Positions 5,667 through 14,338 are shown, counted from the first letter of the stretch. The stretch is DNA of 37,874 nucleotides from Acidobacteriota bacterium (GCA_025456205.1 JALOLA010000011.1:1-37874), one strand, 5' to 3'. Translations and numbers: made by a program. Notes: generated by a model not told the origin, from the sequence alone.

Positions 5667-8420
5667 ATGAGACCCAACAAACTAAGCCTGGCGTTGAACC
5701 TGCTTCTGGCAGGTGCTGTCTGCCTTGGCGCCCAGGCAGATTCCCTGGCGGTCGATCCGCTTCCCGTTGAAGGTTCTCCGGCGCAAAGGAACATCCATGC
5801 CGTTCTGCTGGCCAGGAACGGGTTCCTGTGGATCGGGTCACAGCAAGGGCTGGCCCGCTACGACGGCTATCGTGTCGTTCCCTTTCGCCTGGAAGGGATC
5901 AAGTCCGATCAAGGCTCCGAACTGCCGGTGCGCAGCCTGTTCGAAGACGCGGATGGCTGGCTATGGCTGGCGACGGCTGCCGGCCTGGTGCGCTACGAGC
6001 CGGGCGAGGGAAAAACCGAGGTGTTCCGCCCTGATGCTGGCCGGCCCGATTCCCTCAGCCATGACGATCTCACCTGCCTCCATGCCGTGCCGGCCTATCC
6101 CGGCCGGCTGTGGATCGGTTCGGCCGGCGGCAGCCTGGACGAGATCGACCTGGCCAGCCGTCGCATCACGCGCCGCCTCGCCGCTCGCCCGGCCTCCCCG
6201 CTTTCTCCCATGGGGCGCATTTATGCCATGGCCAGCGACCCGACCGGCGCCCTTTGGATCGGCTCGGCCAATGGGTTGTTCCGCTATCTTCCGACGGACC
6301 ATAGCCTGCGACGGCATGCTTTGCCCATGACCGGGAGCCCGGTTCCCCGGCCGATCGCGATCAAGGCCATCCTGCGCCACGCTGGGGATGATGGAACCCT
6401 GTGGCTGGGTAGCGCCGGCGCCGGGCTCCTGCGCTTCAGGCCCGGGACCGGCACCTGGCAGCATTGCAGGAAAACAGGCGATGATGACGACCCTCCCGGG
6501 GAAGACGTCGACATCAACGCCATCGTCCCTTTCCCGGGCGCTGAAGAGGACCTGCTGATCGGTACCGATGCCGGACTGTACCGCTTCGACCCGGGATCGG
6601 GAGGGTGCCATCGCCTGCCCTTGTTCGTGGACGACAAGGTGATGCAGGTCGGCCGCGGCATCCAGACGATCTGGCGCGACCCCCGGGGCATTGTCTGGAT
6701 CGGTTCCCGCAGCGATGGCCTCTGCAAGTGGAGCCCGCTGAAAAAAAAGTTTTCCCACTACCGGCCTTTCCAGGGATTCAAGCCCAACCCGCTGGCCAAC
6801 TGGGTCACATCGATGGAGGAATTCGGCGACCGCGAGCTCCTGGTCACAACCTATGGTGGAGGGGTGCTGGCATTCGACCGCAGCAGCCGTGCCTTCCGGC
6901 GCCTGGCGCTCGATCCCGGACGTCCCGGGCGCAAGCTCAATTTTTTCATCTCCGACTCCGACACCGGCAGCGACGGCAGCCTTTGGCTGGCGACCGGGGA
7001 AGGGATGGCCCGCTGCTCCGCCGCGGGACGCCTGCAGAAGCTTTATGCCATCAGCGCCGACAGGGATGCGGCGGAGACGATCGTGATCTTCGCCTTCGCC
7101 CGGGACAGCCGCGGGCTCATCTGGATCGGCACGGATCGTGGTCTGGTGCGGCTGGACCCGGGCGACGGCAGTTTGCGCCGCTACCGCCATGATCGCCTGG
7201 ACCCGCGCAGCCTCAGCAATGACCGCGTCAACACCGTCCTTGAGGGGGCTTTTGGCGCCATCTGGGCGGGAACGGACGATGGCTTGAACCTGCTGGATCC
7301 TGGAACCGGCCGTTTCGCCGTGTATAAAAACGACGGCAACGACCCGGCCAGCCTGGTCGGCAATCAGGTCAACAACCTCACGCGGGACAGCCAGGGGAGG
7401 ACCTGGGTGTGCACCGCGAGCGGCCTGGACATGCTGGAGCGGCGGGGGGAGAAGGTCGTTTTCCGCCACTATCGCGTTCCCGGAGGCGATCCCGGACAAA
7501 ACCTGTTCCGCGTGCTGGTGGAGGAACGCCGCAACCGTTTTTGGGCAGGCACCAGCGCCGGCCTGGCGCGCTTCGACAGCGAGAACGGCACATTCACGTT
7601 CTATGACCGCCGGGACGGCGTGGTCGCCGACGGCTTGAGCGAGGCTTTCCTCGCTTTTCGCAGCCGCGACAACGAGATCTTCTTCGGCGGACGCGACGGC
7701 ATCATCGCCTTCCGCCCGGACGAGATCGTCCTCAATCACCACGCGCCGGAAGTGGCGGCCACCGGCTTCCGCGTCTATGACAGCCGCACCGAGGTCGACG
7801 CCGGCGGCCTGCTTTCGATGAAGCCCCAGGGCGGCGGGATGCGCGGGGAAAAAGTCTTGTGCCTGGAATTCGCCGCCCTGGATTTCGTGCGGCCGGAAAA
7901 GAACCAGTACGCCTATCGCCTGGAGGGCCGCGACCCGGACTGGATCTACCAGGGCCAGCAGCGGATGGTCGTCCTGGAAAAGCTCCCCCTCGGCAGGCAT
8001 ACCCTGCATATCAAGGCCGCCAACAACGAGGGTGTCTGGAACGAGAACGGCGAAACGGTGCCGATCCAGGTCCGCCTGCCGTACTGGGAGCAGTGGCGCG
8101 TGCCCATCCTGGGAGCGGTGCTGCTGGCATTGCTGGCGGCCATTATCCTTTGGCGGCGCCGGCGTTCACGCCTGCTGCGCCGGGCCGCCATTCCCGACAA
8201 CCTCGACCGGGTGGTGGAAAAATTCTCCCTGTCCAAGCGCGAGGCCGAGATTCTGTGCCTGCTCCTGGCGGGCAGGAGCAACAAGGAGATCGAGGACGCC
8301 CTGTTCATCGCCATGGCCACGGTCAAGATCCACGTGCACAATATCTTCCGCAAGGTGCAGGTCGGCAGCCGCCTGCAACTCCTGCTGCGCGTGCAGCAGG
8401 AGGCGAAGAAAACGCAGTAA
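5667..8420 (+). CDS. Membrane-bound propeller sensor with Y_Y_Y domain and LuxR-type HTH, copy 1
   Basis: The 917-residue protein has a signal peptide (residues 1-25) followed by about 14 Reg_prop blades with the core 'WIGTxxGLxRxDP' (first FLWIGSQQGLARYDG, last EIFFGGRDGIIAFRP), enough for two seven-bladed propellers. A Y_Y_Y domain follows (NQYAYRLEGRDPDW ... KAANNEGVWNENG), then one membrane helix (about 811-830) with an Arg-rich cytoplasmic flank. A LuxR/GerE HTH ends the protein (about 850-915; LSKREAEILCLLLAGRSNKEIEDALFI...TVKIHVHNIFRKV). There is no histidine kinase, ATPase or receiver domain, so it is a one-component sensor that links an extracytoplasmic ligand directly to DNA. The ATG has only a weak ribosome-binding site. 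It is divergent from Fis1 and paralogous to the protein at 14339-17074. Confidence 0.9.
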   Translation: MRPNKLSLALNLLLAGAVCLGAQADSLAVDPLPVEGSPAQRNIHAVLLARNGFLWIGSQQGLARYDGYRVVPFRLEGIKSDQGSELPVRSLFEDADGWLWLATAAGLVRYEPGEGKTEVFRPDAGRPDSLSHDDLTCLHAVPAYPGRLWIGSAGGSLDEIDLASRRITRRLAARPASPLSPMGRIYAMASDPTGALWIGSANGLFRYLPTDHSLRRHALPMTGSPVPRPIAIKAILRHAGDDGTLWLGSAGAGLLRFRPGTGTWQHCRKTGDDDDPPGEDVDINAIVPFPGAEEDLLIGTDAGLYRFDPGSGGCHRLPLFVDDKVMQVGRGIQTIWRDPRGIVWIGSRSDGLCKWSPLKKKFSHYRPFQGFKPNPLANWVTSMEEFGDRELLVTTYGGGVLAFDRSSRAFRRLALDPGRPGRKLNFFISDSDTGSDGSLWLATGEGMARCSAAGRLQKLYAISADRDAAETIVIFAFARDSRGLIWIGTDRGLVRLDPGDGSLRRYRHDRLDPRSLSNDRVNTVLEGAFGAIWAGTDDGLNLLDPGTGRFAVYKNDGNDPASLVGNQVNNLTRDSQGRTWVCTASGLDMLERRGEKVVFRHYRVPGGDPGQNLFRVLVEERRNRFWAGTSAGLARFDSENGTFTFYDRRDGVVADGLSEAFLAFRSRDNEIFFGGRDGIIAFRPDEIVLNHHAPEVAATGFRVYDSRTEVDAGGLLSMKPQGGGMRGEKVLCLEFAALDFVRPEKNQYAYRLEGRDPDWIYQGQQRMVVLEKLPLGRHTLHIKAANNEGVWNENGETVPIQVRLPYWEQWRVPILGAVLLALLAAIILWRRRRSRLLRRAAIPDNLDRVVEKFSLSKREAEILCLLLAGRSNKEIEDALFIAMATVKIHVHNIFRKVQVGSRLQLLLRVQQEAKKTQ

Positions 8421-8485
8421 ATGGCGCGGACCTGGCCGGCACTGAAACCCGCCGGGCCCTCATCAATGATGACGAATGGCCGGGC

Positions 8486-9172
8486 TCAGGAAGCGACTTT
8501 GCGCAGGATGTTCAGACGGCAGATGGAGCGATAGCGGAAGTCGGCGGCATCCAGGCCGGCGACGGCGCTGAAGCGCTCGGTGATCCTGCGGGCCGCGGCC
8601 AGTATCGGGGCGCGGCGCTCCGCCTCCGCGACAAAAAAGTCCACCAGCTGCTCATAATCCGCGAACGAGCGCTCCAGGTAGAAGGTCTCCTCGTGCTCCT
8701 TTTCCATTTGCCTGCCGGCGAGCGCGGCGATCTCCGCCTGCGCCCGCTCCAGCATGCCGCTCTCGTCTTCCACCAGGCGGGTCAGATCGGAGTACGCCCC
8801 GGCCCGGTAAACCGGTTCCACGAAGACGACCCGGCCGCCCGTTTTGAGCACCCGCCGGCATTCGCTGGCGGCAGCCGGCATGAGGTCAACCGGCACGTGG
8901 TGCAGGCTGGCCAGGAAAAGGATGAGGTCGGCGCCGGCGTCCGCGAAGGGCAGCCACTGCGCTCCGCCCTCGACATACGTTTCCGTGCCCATGGCCGGGT
9001 GGGCCATGGCCCGGGCCAGCATGTCCCTGCCATCCAGGCCGATGGCCCTGGCGCCGCGCGCGGCCAGCCAGCGCACGGTATCGCCGTTGCCGCAGCCGAC
9101 GTCGATCACCGTCGCTCCGGAGAGCGCGAACCGCCCCTCCAGCGCCTGGCAACTATCGGGATATTTCCTCAT
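8486..9172 (-). CDS. Class I SAM-dependent methyltransferase
   Basis: The 228-residue protein has a Rossmann methyltransferase fold with motif I ATVIDVGCGNGDTVRWLA, an acidic residue after strand 2 (IGLDGRD) and the later motifs DLILFLASLHHV and VLKTGGRVVFVEP of the UbiE/Methyltransf_11 group. The C-terminal half is helical and may set substrate choice; the substrate is not evident. The gene lies 24 nt after the secreted metallopeptidase gene in the same direction and is probably cotranscribed with it. Its 3' end faces the sensor gene, with a 65-nt convergent gap. The ribosome-binding site is weak (GGGTGG). Confidence 0.8.
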   Translation of the reverse strand: MRKYPDSCQALEGRFALSGATVIDVGCGNGDTVRWLAARGARAIGLDGRDMLARAMAHPAMGTETYVEGGAQWLPFADAGADLILFLASLHHVPVDLMPAAASECRRVLKTGGRVVFVEPVYRAGAYSDLTRLVEDESGMLERAQAEIAALAGRQMEKEHEETFYLERSFADYEQLVDFFVAEAERRAPILAAARRITERFSAVAGLDAADFRYRSICRLNILRKVAS

Positions 9173-9196
9173 GGCGGACCACCCGGGGCGCGGTCG

Positions 9197-11230
9197 TCAC
9201 TTCGCTTTTTTCAGGGCGCGGTCCACGGCCTGCAGCAGGGGCTTGACCGAGATATCAGAGCCTACGGCATTCTTCATCCACAGTTGCGGCAGGATGTTCC
9301 CGGCGGCGCACATGCGCTCCATTTCCGGCCCCAGCACCTTGTCCTTGAGGTAGTCCTCGAGCTGGAACTGGATGACGTTGCCCAGGGCATAGTGCGGCAG
9401 GTAGAGGGTGTAGTCGATCATGTGCGAATAGACGGCCAGGACCACCTGGTCGCGCACGCCGAACACCGGCGCAAAGTACTGGTTCCACACTCCCTTGGCG
9501 ATGGCGAGCACGGCCTGCTTGAGCTGCGCGGGGGTGGCCTGGGGATGGGCGTACAGCCAGTGCCAGGCCTGCATGTCCACCAGCGAGACGCCCATGATCT
9601 CGTAGGCGCCCCAGAAGGTGTCCAGCACCTTCAGCTCCTTCTGCAGCGGGTCTTTTTGCTGGACGCCCAGCAATTCCAGGTCGCGCTCCTGGAAGATGTA
9701 GGCAAAGGCCTCGGTGAAGGCGCCGTTGGGCACGCCGGCCAGGGAGTAGTGGTCGATGAGGTAGAGGTCGAGGATGTTCTCCACCGCGTGGCCGAACTCG
9801 TGCAGCGCGATGTTGAATCCCTTGTAGTTCATGCCGCCTTCGGCGACGCGCGTGCGCAGCCGCGACTTGAATTTACGCGACTGGGTTTGGGCGTTGTGGC
9901 CCGAGCCGCGGGCCGGGTCCACCTGCACCTTGGGGGCGATATAGGCGGCCCGTTCCGGGGTGAAGCCCAGTTGGACGAGGATGGCGGGCAGGTCCTTTTC
10001 AAAAGCGGCGGCGTCGGGATATTTTGCCCGGACGATCCTGTCCAATTCTTCCTCGACGAGGGTCGAGCCGGAACGCAGGCCCGGGTACCAGATGTCGAAT
10101 GGCTGCAGCGGGCGGCCCAGGCGGCGGCGGACCAGCGCCGCCACTTTTTTGACCTGGGGCGATGCCAGCAGCTCACGGAACATGGCTTCGACCTCTTTTT
10201 CGGGGATCTCGCGGTTGACGTCGAAGCTGCGGCGGATGTGGTCGGGATAGAGGGGGCTGTAGGCGTCCATCATCCTCATGGCCTGGAAGGTGTCGAGGAA
10301 AACCTTGTAGCGCGTGTCGGGCTCGCTCACGGTCTCGATCTTCCGGCCCCGGTCATACACGGCATTGCTGTACGGTTCCCACTGGAAACGGTCGGAATTG
10401 ATCATCACTTCAGGGATCTCCTGCAGGATGATGCGCTCCATGGCCCGGTAGATCGCTTTCTGCTTGGCCAGGCCCTGCCGGTCGGCATAGCGGGCCTTGA
10501 GCTCGTCGCGGATCCCCCAATGGCAGATCAGCTTCATGTCCGCCGGGAAGAGCGGCTTCAGGTCCCGGCCCAGCAGGCTGCCCATGTACAGGTTGTATTC
10601 GGAAATATAGCGCCCGGCGGCGGCCATCCTGGCGCTGACGGCCTGGTTCACGGCCGCGGGCAGGCGGGTGGTATTGCTGCCGGCGGTGCGGGCATGGGCC
10701 CACTGGCGGCGGTCCCATTGCGGCCCCATGGCGGTCTTTTCCGCCAGGGTATAGACGGGGAAATTGAGCAGGGAAACGAAGGCCAACTTGGTCTGGAAAA
10801 GGTCTTCGGAAAGGTGTGCGGCCGGATTGAAGCCGTTCATGGCGTTGTCGAGCGGCGTGACTTCTCCCCAGTCGAGGTCGACCGGCTGGTCTTTTTCCAG
10901 CGCCATCTCGCCGAAATGGCCGCCGAGCGCTTCGCTGTAGAATTCGAGCTTCTTGAACAGGTTTTCCAGCGGCGCGCCGTCGGCGACGAAGTTTTCCCTG
11001 CAGAAAGCAACGAAATCGCCGGCGCTGCCGTCGGCGGGCCGCCACAGGCCGGCCACCTGGCCCACGCCGCGCTCAACGCGGAACGCCGCGCTTTCCCCGT
11101 GGTTCTGCAGCAGCTCGGCTTTCACTTTCTGCACCGTATCCTTATCGATGAACCTGGATGCTTCCTGGGCGTTCAGCGGAGCGAACGCGGCCAGGGCCAG
11201 GATCAGCAACAGGCAGGAATATTTTTTCAT
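9197..11230 (-). CDS. Secreted HEFGH zinc metallopeptidase (gluzincin, M3-like)
   Basis: The 677-residue protein begins with a signal peptide (MKKYSCLLLILALAAFAPLNAQ). The zinc-peptidase motif His477-Glu-Phe-Gly-His481 is followed 30 residues after His477 by Glu507 in AFTEAFAYIFQ, the arrangement of clan MA gluzincins such as M3 and M2. The body is largely helical. It differs clearly from the PepF-like and Dcp-like proteins elsewhere in the window, so it may be a separate subfamily. It probably hydrolyses peptides in the periplasm. GGAGG precedes the ATG by 7 nt, and a good promoter lies upstream. The methyltransferase gene follows in the same direction. Confidence 0.8.
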   Translation of the reverse strand: MKKYSCLLLILALAAFAPLNAQEASRFIDKDTVQKVKAELLQNHGESAAFRVERGVGQVAGLWRPADGSAGDFVAFCRENFVADGAPLENLFKKLEFYSEALGGHFGEMALEKDQPVDLDWGEVTPLDNAMNGFNPAAHLSEDLFQTKLAFVSLLNFPVYTLAEKTAMGPQWDRRQWAHARTAGSNTTRLPAAVNQAVSARMAAAGRYISEYNLYMGSLLGRDLKPLFPADMKLICHWGIRDELKARYADRQGLAKQKAIYRAMERIILQEIPEVMINSDRFQWEPYSNAVYDRGRKIETVSEPDTRYKVFLDTFQAMRMMDAYSPLYPDHIRRSFDVNREIPEKEVEAMFRELLASPQVKKVAALVRRRLGRPLQPFDIWYPGLRSGSTLVEEELDRIVRAKYPDAAAFEKDLPAILVQLGFTPERAAYIAPKVQVDPARGSGHNAQTQSRKFKSRLRTRVAEGGMNYKGFNIALHEFGHAVENILDLYLIDHYSLAGVPNGAFTEAFAYIFQERDLELLGVQQKDPLQKELKVLDTFWGAYEIMGVSLVDMQAWHWLYAHPQATPAQLKQAVLAIAKGVWNQYFAPVFGVRDQVVLAVYSHMIDYTLYLPHYALGNVIQFQLEDYLKDKVLGPEMERMCAAGNILPQLWMKNAVGSDISVKPLLQAVDRALKKAK

Positions 11231-11259
11231 GTAAACCTCCGCAGGATTTTCTTCTTGTG

Positions 11260-11288
11260 AAAGTAGCAGAACGATTTAATTTTGGCAA
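11260..11288 (-). promoter_or_regulatory. Predicted promoter of the HEFGH peptidase gene
   Basis: On the minus strand, TTGCCA, a 17-nt spacer and TACTTT lie about 30 nt before the ATG. The 160-nt gap upstream of the gene (11231-11389) otherwise holds only the hairpin at 11321-11348. Confidence 0.5.
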
Positions 11289-11320
11289 GCGTTGCTGACG
11301 CCGCCGCCGCGAGGAGGAAC

Positions 11321-11348
11321 GCGGGGGCCCCCCAAGAATGGCCCCCGC
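11321..11348. terminator. GC-rich hairpin downstream of the DUF5916 gene
   Basis: A perfect 9-bp stem, GCGGGGGCC/GGCCCCCGC, surrounds a 10-nt loop, 41 nt after the stop of the barrel gene on the minus strand. There is no U-tract, so it may slow transcription or protect the mRNA end rather than act as a classic intrinsic terminator. Confidence 0.45.
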
Positions 11349-11389
11349 GATCTATGGAAATGAAATCTGCCCTTATTTGACGCTCCGCT

Positions 11390-13624
11390 CTAGAACTGGT
11401 AGCGGTAGCTGACCTTGAAGAAAAGGCTCTGGCGCGTCTGGTAGAAGCGATCGCCGGTCACGCCGCGCTGCCAGCCGTCGTTGGTCCAAGTTTGATTCTC
11501 GTTCAGCGATCCGTAGCCCAGATAGAGCACCGTGCCGGGAACGTAGGTGAACGAGGCCAGGAAATCGCCCAGGACGCGCTGATAGAACGTGTCATACTGG
11601 ACCAGGCCGCGCACGAAGAGCTTGGAGTTGAACTGGTAAGTGAGGCGGCCGCGCCAGATGCCCTGGTCGTAGACCTTGGCGCCGGAGTCCGGGCGCCGGA
11701 AGCGGCTGATGGAGTGCTCGGCGAAGAGGTTCAGGTTCTTGGTGGGCTGCAGGGTGAAGTTGGCGTGGAGCTGAGTGCGGCGGCCCAGGAAGGGGTCGAC
11801 CGGGTCGTAGTAGATGGCGTTGCCGAAGCCGTAGCAGGAATGGAGGTTCAGCCATTTGAACGGCTGCAGGTTGACGCTCAGCTGGGCCGTGGAGCGCTGG
11901 AAGGCGCGTCCGGCCCAGCACTCCTGCCCCAGGTAGTAGTAGCCGCCGAGCTGCCCCTTGAGGATGAAGTTGGCGCGGGCTTCGAACATCAGCTCCGTGT
12001 CGTCCATGCCGCTCACCTTGTCGCGGATGACGGCGGCGTACACCGTGGGCGTGAAGCCGAGGAGCCAGGGCAGCTTCCCGTCGTCTGGAACCAAGCGCTG
12101 CTGCAGGTAGAGCTTGGCGGTGGTGATGCCGCTGCGCTGGTAGTAGGCGGTATCCATCTGGAAGCCGGGGGCGATGTCCTCGACCATGGCCAGGACGGCG
12201 GTGTTGCCCTTGGAGAACGCGTACTCGGCGGTCAGGTAGCCGCCGTCAGATTCATCTCCGGCGCCGGGGCGGTTGGAGAACGACTGAATGAAATTTCCCA
12301 TCAGCTGGTGGTTCTTGAGGAAGCGGAAGGAGAAATCGGCGGCCAGTGCGCGGTTGAACTCGGCGCCGAACTCGCGGCCGCTGTAGAGCAGGCCGACGTG
12401 GCTGTCGGTGCCCAGCCCCAGCTTGCCGCGGCCGATCCAGTAGGTCGCCCTGCGTCCCAGGTCTGGGTTCTCCTCGCCATCCCAGGGGTTGCCGGGCGAG
12501 CGGTCGGCCGCGGCCAGCAGGGCGAACGAGCCCCGTCCCTGCTCGCCGGTGAGGCGGACGCCCCATTGCGGGTCGACCACGGAGCGCGTGTGCACGGGCA
12601 TGACCATGTTGCCCAGGCCGTCGCCCACGCCGCCCAGGTCGAAAAGGTTGCCCGCCTCCATGAAGAAGGGGCGCTTCTCCGAGTAGAGCACCGGGTAGCG
12701 CTGGTTGACCGTGACCTGCATGGCGTCGCTTTCCACCTGGCTGAAGTCGGGGTTGAGCGTGGCCTCGGCCACGATCGAGGAGGTGATGCCGTACTTGACG
12801 GCGAAGCCCAGGTCACGGGTCTGGTCGGCGCCAGACCAGGCCACCGGCGAGAGGCGGTCACGGCCTGATGTATACGTGAACGACGGCAGGGCCTCCAGCA
12901 CCAGCGGCCGGGCCAGCTCGGCGATGCGCATCTCGGCCTGCGAGCCGCCCATGCTCTGGCCGGGCACCAGGTGCGGCCAGGAACCGCTCATGCCCAGGCG
13001 GCTGATGCGCCGCCAGAAGATGATGCCCATGCGCACGTCCTTGCCGCTGGCGAAGCGGATGTTCTTCAGCGGCTGGCGGATCTCGACGATGTAGCCGTCG
13101 CTGACCACTTTGCCGGCGCTGTACCACACCCAGTCAGTGGAGGAGTCCTCCATGTCGCCGGTGCGGAAGATGTCGGCCTGGGCGCCGCTGGGATTGACGA
13201 ACAATTCGTAGCCGTACTTTTTCCCGCCCACGGTGTCCAGCGACAATCCGACCCAATCATCCTCGAAGATGCCGTCGCGCTTGGTCAGCGAGGTCTTGAT
13301 CAGTTCGGGGCTGCTGTCCAGGCAATGGAAGGCGAAGTAGAGGTTCTCGTCATCATGGGTCAGGTAGGCGCGGGTGCGCTGCGGCAGTTCGTTGCCGTTC
13401 ACCGGGTTATAGGTGATCCAGGGATCGTCGACGACCGCCGCGTTCCTCCAGGCTTCATCGTCGAGAGAGCCGTCGAGCACGGGCGGCGTCGCGGTCCTGG
13501 GCAGATCGAGGTCGCGGATGGTCTGGCGGGCGCCATTGCTGGCAACGCCGGGGCTCGAGGCCCCGGCCGCCGGGGCCGCCCCGGCCAGCAGCAGGATCAA
13601 TATCCAGAACAATATTTTCTTCAT
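11390..13624 (-). CDS. Outer-membrane DUF5916 protein with N-terminal CBM9-like domain
   Basis: The 744-residue protein starts with a signal peptide (MKKILFWILILLLAGAAPAAG). Residues about 35-240 match the carbohydrate-binding family 9-like domain (PVLDGSLDDEAW, AYLTHDDENLYFAFHCLD). The rest has the DUF5916 signature (ATLNPDFSQVESD..VTVNQRYPVLYSEKRPFFMEAGNLF) and alternating beta-strands ending in a terminal Phe (SYRYQF), typical of an outer-membrane barrel. A surface binding or transport role is inferred. I chose the ATG at 13624 because GGAGG lies 4 nt upstream; the frame is open 21 codons further. The promoter region carries the motif shared with the Fis/sensor modules, so the gene is a likely target of that system. 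Confidence 0.85.
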   Translation of the reverse strand: MKKILFWILILLLAGAAPAAGASSPGVASNGARQTIRDLDLPRTATPPVLDGSLDDEAWRNAAVVDDPWITYNPVNGNELPQRTRAYLTHDDENLYFAFHCLDSSPELIKTSLTKRDGIFEDDWVGLSLDTVGGKKYGYELFVNPSGAQADIFRTGDMEDSSTDWVWYSAGKVVSDGYIVEIRQPLKNIRFASGKDVRMGIIFWRRISRLGMSGSWPHLVPGQSMGGSQAEMRIAELARPLVLEALPSFTYTSGRDRLSPVAWSGADQTRDLGFAVKYGITSSIVAEATLNPDFSQVESDAMQVTVNQRYPVLYSEKRPFFMEAGNLFDLGGVGDGLGNMVMPVHTRSVVDPQWGVRLTGEQGRGSFALLAAADRSPGNPWDGEENPDLGRRATYWIGRGKLGLGTDSHVGLLYSGREFGAEFNRALAADFSFRFLKNHQLMGNFIQSFSNRPGAGDESDGGYLTAEYAFSKGNTAVLAMVEDIAPGFQMDTAYYQRSGITTAKLYLQQRLVPDDGKLPWLLGFTPTVYAAVIRDKVSGMDDTELMFEARANFILKGQLGGYYYLGQECWAGRAFQRSTAQLSVNLQPFKWLNLHSCYGFGNAIYYDPVDPFLGRRTQLHANFTLQPTKNLNLFAEHSISRFRRPDSGAKVYDQGIWRGRLTYQFNSKLFVRGLVQYDTFYQRVLGDFLASFTYVPGTVLYLGYGSLNENQTWTNDGWQRGVTGDRFYQTRQSLFFKVSYRYQF

Positions 13625-13685
13625 TCGTCCTCCATCCGTTGTTGCTTCACCCCTTTGGACGGAATTGCGGGATGGATGGTTCAAC

Positions 13686-13715
13686 AAAATAGACCGGCGT
13701 GAAAAAATGTGACAA
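13686..13715 (-). promoter_or_regulatory. Predicted promoter of the DUF5916 gene
   Basis: On the minus strand, TTGTCA, an 18-nt spacer and TATTTT lie about 60 nt before the ATG. The -35 hexamer falls inside the shared motif (13705-13724), so a protein bound there would touch or replace RNA polymerase contacts at -35. Confidence 0.45.
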
Positions 13716-13724
13716 AAGTCCTAC
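13705..13724 (-). promoter_or_regulatory. Shared regulatory motif, copy d (upstream of the DUF5916 gene)
   Basis: The minus strand reads GTAGGACTTTTGTCACATTT, with an imperfect dyad around GAC-TTTT-GTC. It lies 81 nt before the ATG of the barrel gene and points towards it. It matches copy b at 17 of 20 positions. Confidence 0.5.
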
Positions 13725-13752
13725 GGTCTTTCGTGGCCGGAGGCTCAGGCGT

Positions 13753-14160
13753 TCAGGCGATCTCCTCGGCGCCGGCCGGCCTCAGCGACGCGCCGAGGCT
13801 TCTCTGCCGGGGGTGAATGCCGTACCGGCGCAGCTTCTCGTGGAGGGACGTTGGTTTGATGCTGAGCACGGCGGCGACGTTCTTCTGGTTGCCCTGGGTC
13901 AGGCGCAGGCATGAGGCCAGGATCCTTTTTTCGAAGTCGTCCATGAATTCCTTGAGAGGGATGTTCCGTGAACTCAGGTTGGCGGCCAGGTAGGCGCGGG
14001 CGAGCGCGTCCCCGATCCGCTCCAGGGACAATTCCGCCTGCCTGTCGCTCCCGGGCCACTCCCGCTCCGGGCCCAGGGTGCAGCCCCTGACGAGATCGCT
14101 CTGCGTGGCGACCTCCTCCAGCCATTGCCCGATATGCCTGACGCGTTCTTCTCGGTCCAT
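13753..14160 (-). CDS. Fis-type HTH DNA-binding protein, copy 2 (Fis2)
   Basis: The 135-residue protein is a paralogue of Fis1, with the same C-terminal HTH_8 region (IPLKEFMDDFEKRILASCLR...AAVLSIKPTSLHEKLRRYGI) and a divergent N-terminal half. No other domain is visible. The ATG has AAGGAGA 5 nt upstream. It is divergent from the second propeller-LuxR gene across a 178-nt spacer and lies upstream of the DUF5916 gene in the same direction (gap 128 nt). Two tandem copies of the shared motif lie 65-110 nt upstream of its ATG, which suggests it is part of the circuit it helps control. Confidence 0.8.
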   Translation of the reverse strand: MDREERVRHIGQWLEEVATQSDLVRGCTLGPEREWPGSDRQAELSLERIGDALARAYLAANLSSRNIPLKEFMDDFEKRILASCLRLTQGNQKNVAAVLSIKPTSLHEKLRRYGIHPRQRSLGASLRPAGAEEIA

Positions 14161-14224
14161 GCGTTCTCCTTGCGGCCGCGGTGTTCGCGGCCCGCAACCA
14201 TGATGGCGTGAAATGCGCCGCAGA

Positions 14225-14244
14225 AAATGGCAACAAAGTCATAT
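14225..14244 (-). promoter_or_regulatory. Shared regulatory motif, degenerate copy c2 (upstream of Fis2)
   Basis: The minus strand reads ATATGACTTTGTTGCCATTT, 14 of 20 positions identical to copy d. It lies 26 nt downstream of copy c1 in the same orientation, as a tandem pair. It is weaker than the other copies and could be chance. Confidence 0.3.
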
Positions 14245-14250
14245 TCGCGC

Positions 14251-14270
14251 CTTCGTTACCAAAGTACTAC
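14251..14270 (-). promoter_or_regulatory. Shared regulatory motif, copy c1 (upstream of Fis2)
   Basis: The minus strand reads GTAGTACTTTGGTAACGAAG. The first 16 positions match copy d at 13 of 16. It points towards Fis2, whose ATG lies about 90 nt downstream, a distance like that of the other copies from their genes. Confidence 0.4.
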
Positions 14271-14277
14271 GTCGTGG

Positions 14278-14306
14278 TTTATTTTTTTTTCAAAATGGCA
14301 GATAAT
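14278..14306 (+). promoter_or_regulatory. Possible promoter of sensor gene 2
   Basis: TTTATT, a 17-nt spacer and GATAAT lie 32 nt before the GTG start. The match is modest, so the promoter may depend on an activator. Confidence 0.35.
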
Positions 14307-14338
14307 CCTGGCAAGAACGCCGCAAGGAGTAAACCTGC

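Noticed and set aside
8460-8472. TCATCA-A-TGATGA palindrome between sensor 1 and the methyltransferase
   Set aside because: It is short, has a one-base centre that cannot form a loop and has no T-run; not convincing as a terminator or site.
7859-11260. A 1133-codon open frame on plus
   Set aside because: It runs antisense to the methyltransferase and the HEFGH peptidase and out of frame through the end of the sensor gene. Its composition is that of a GC-rich shadow frame, and it has no domain-like sequence.
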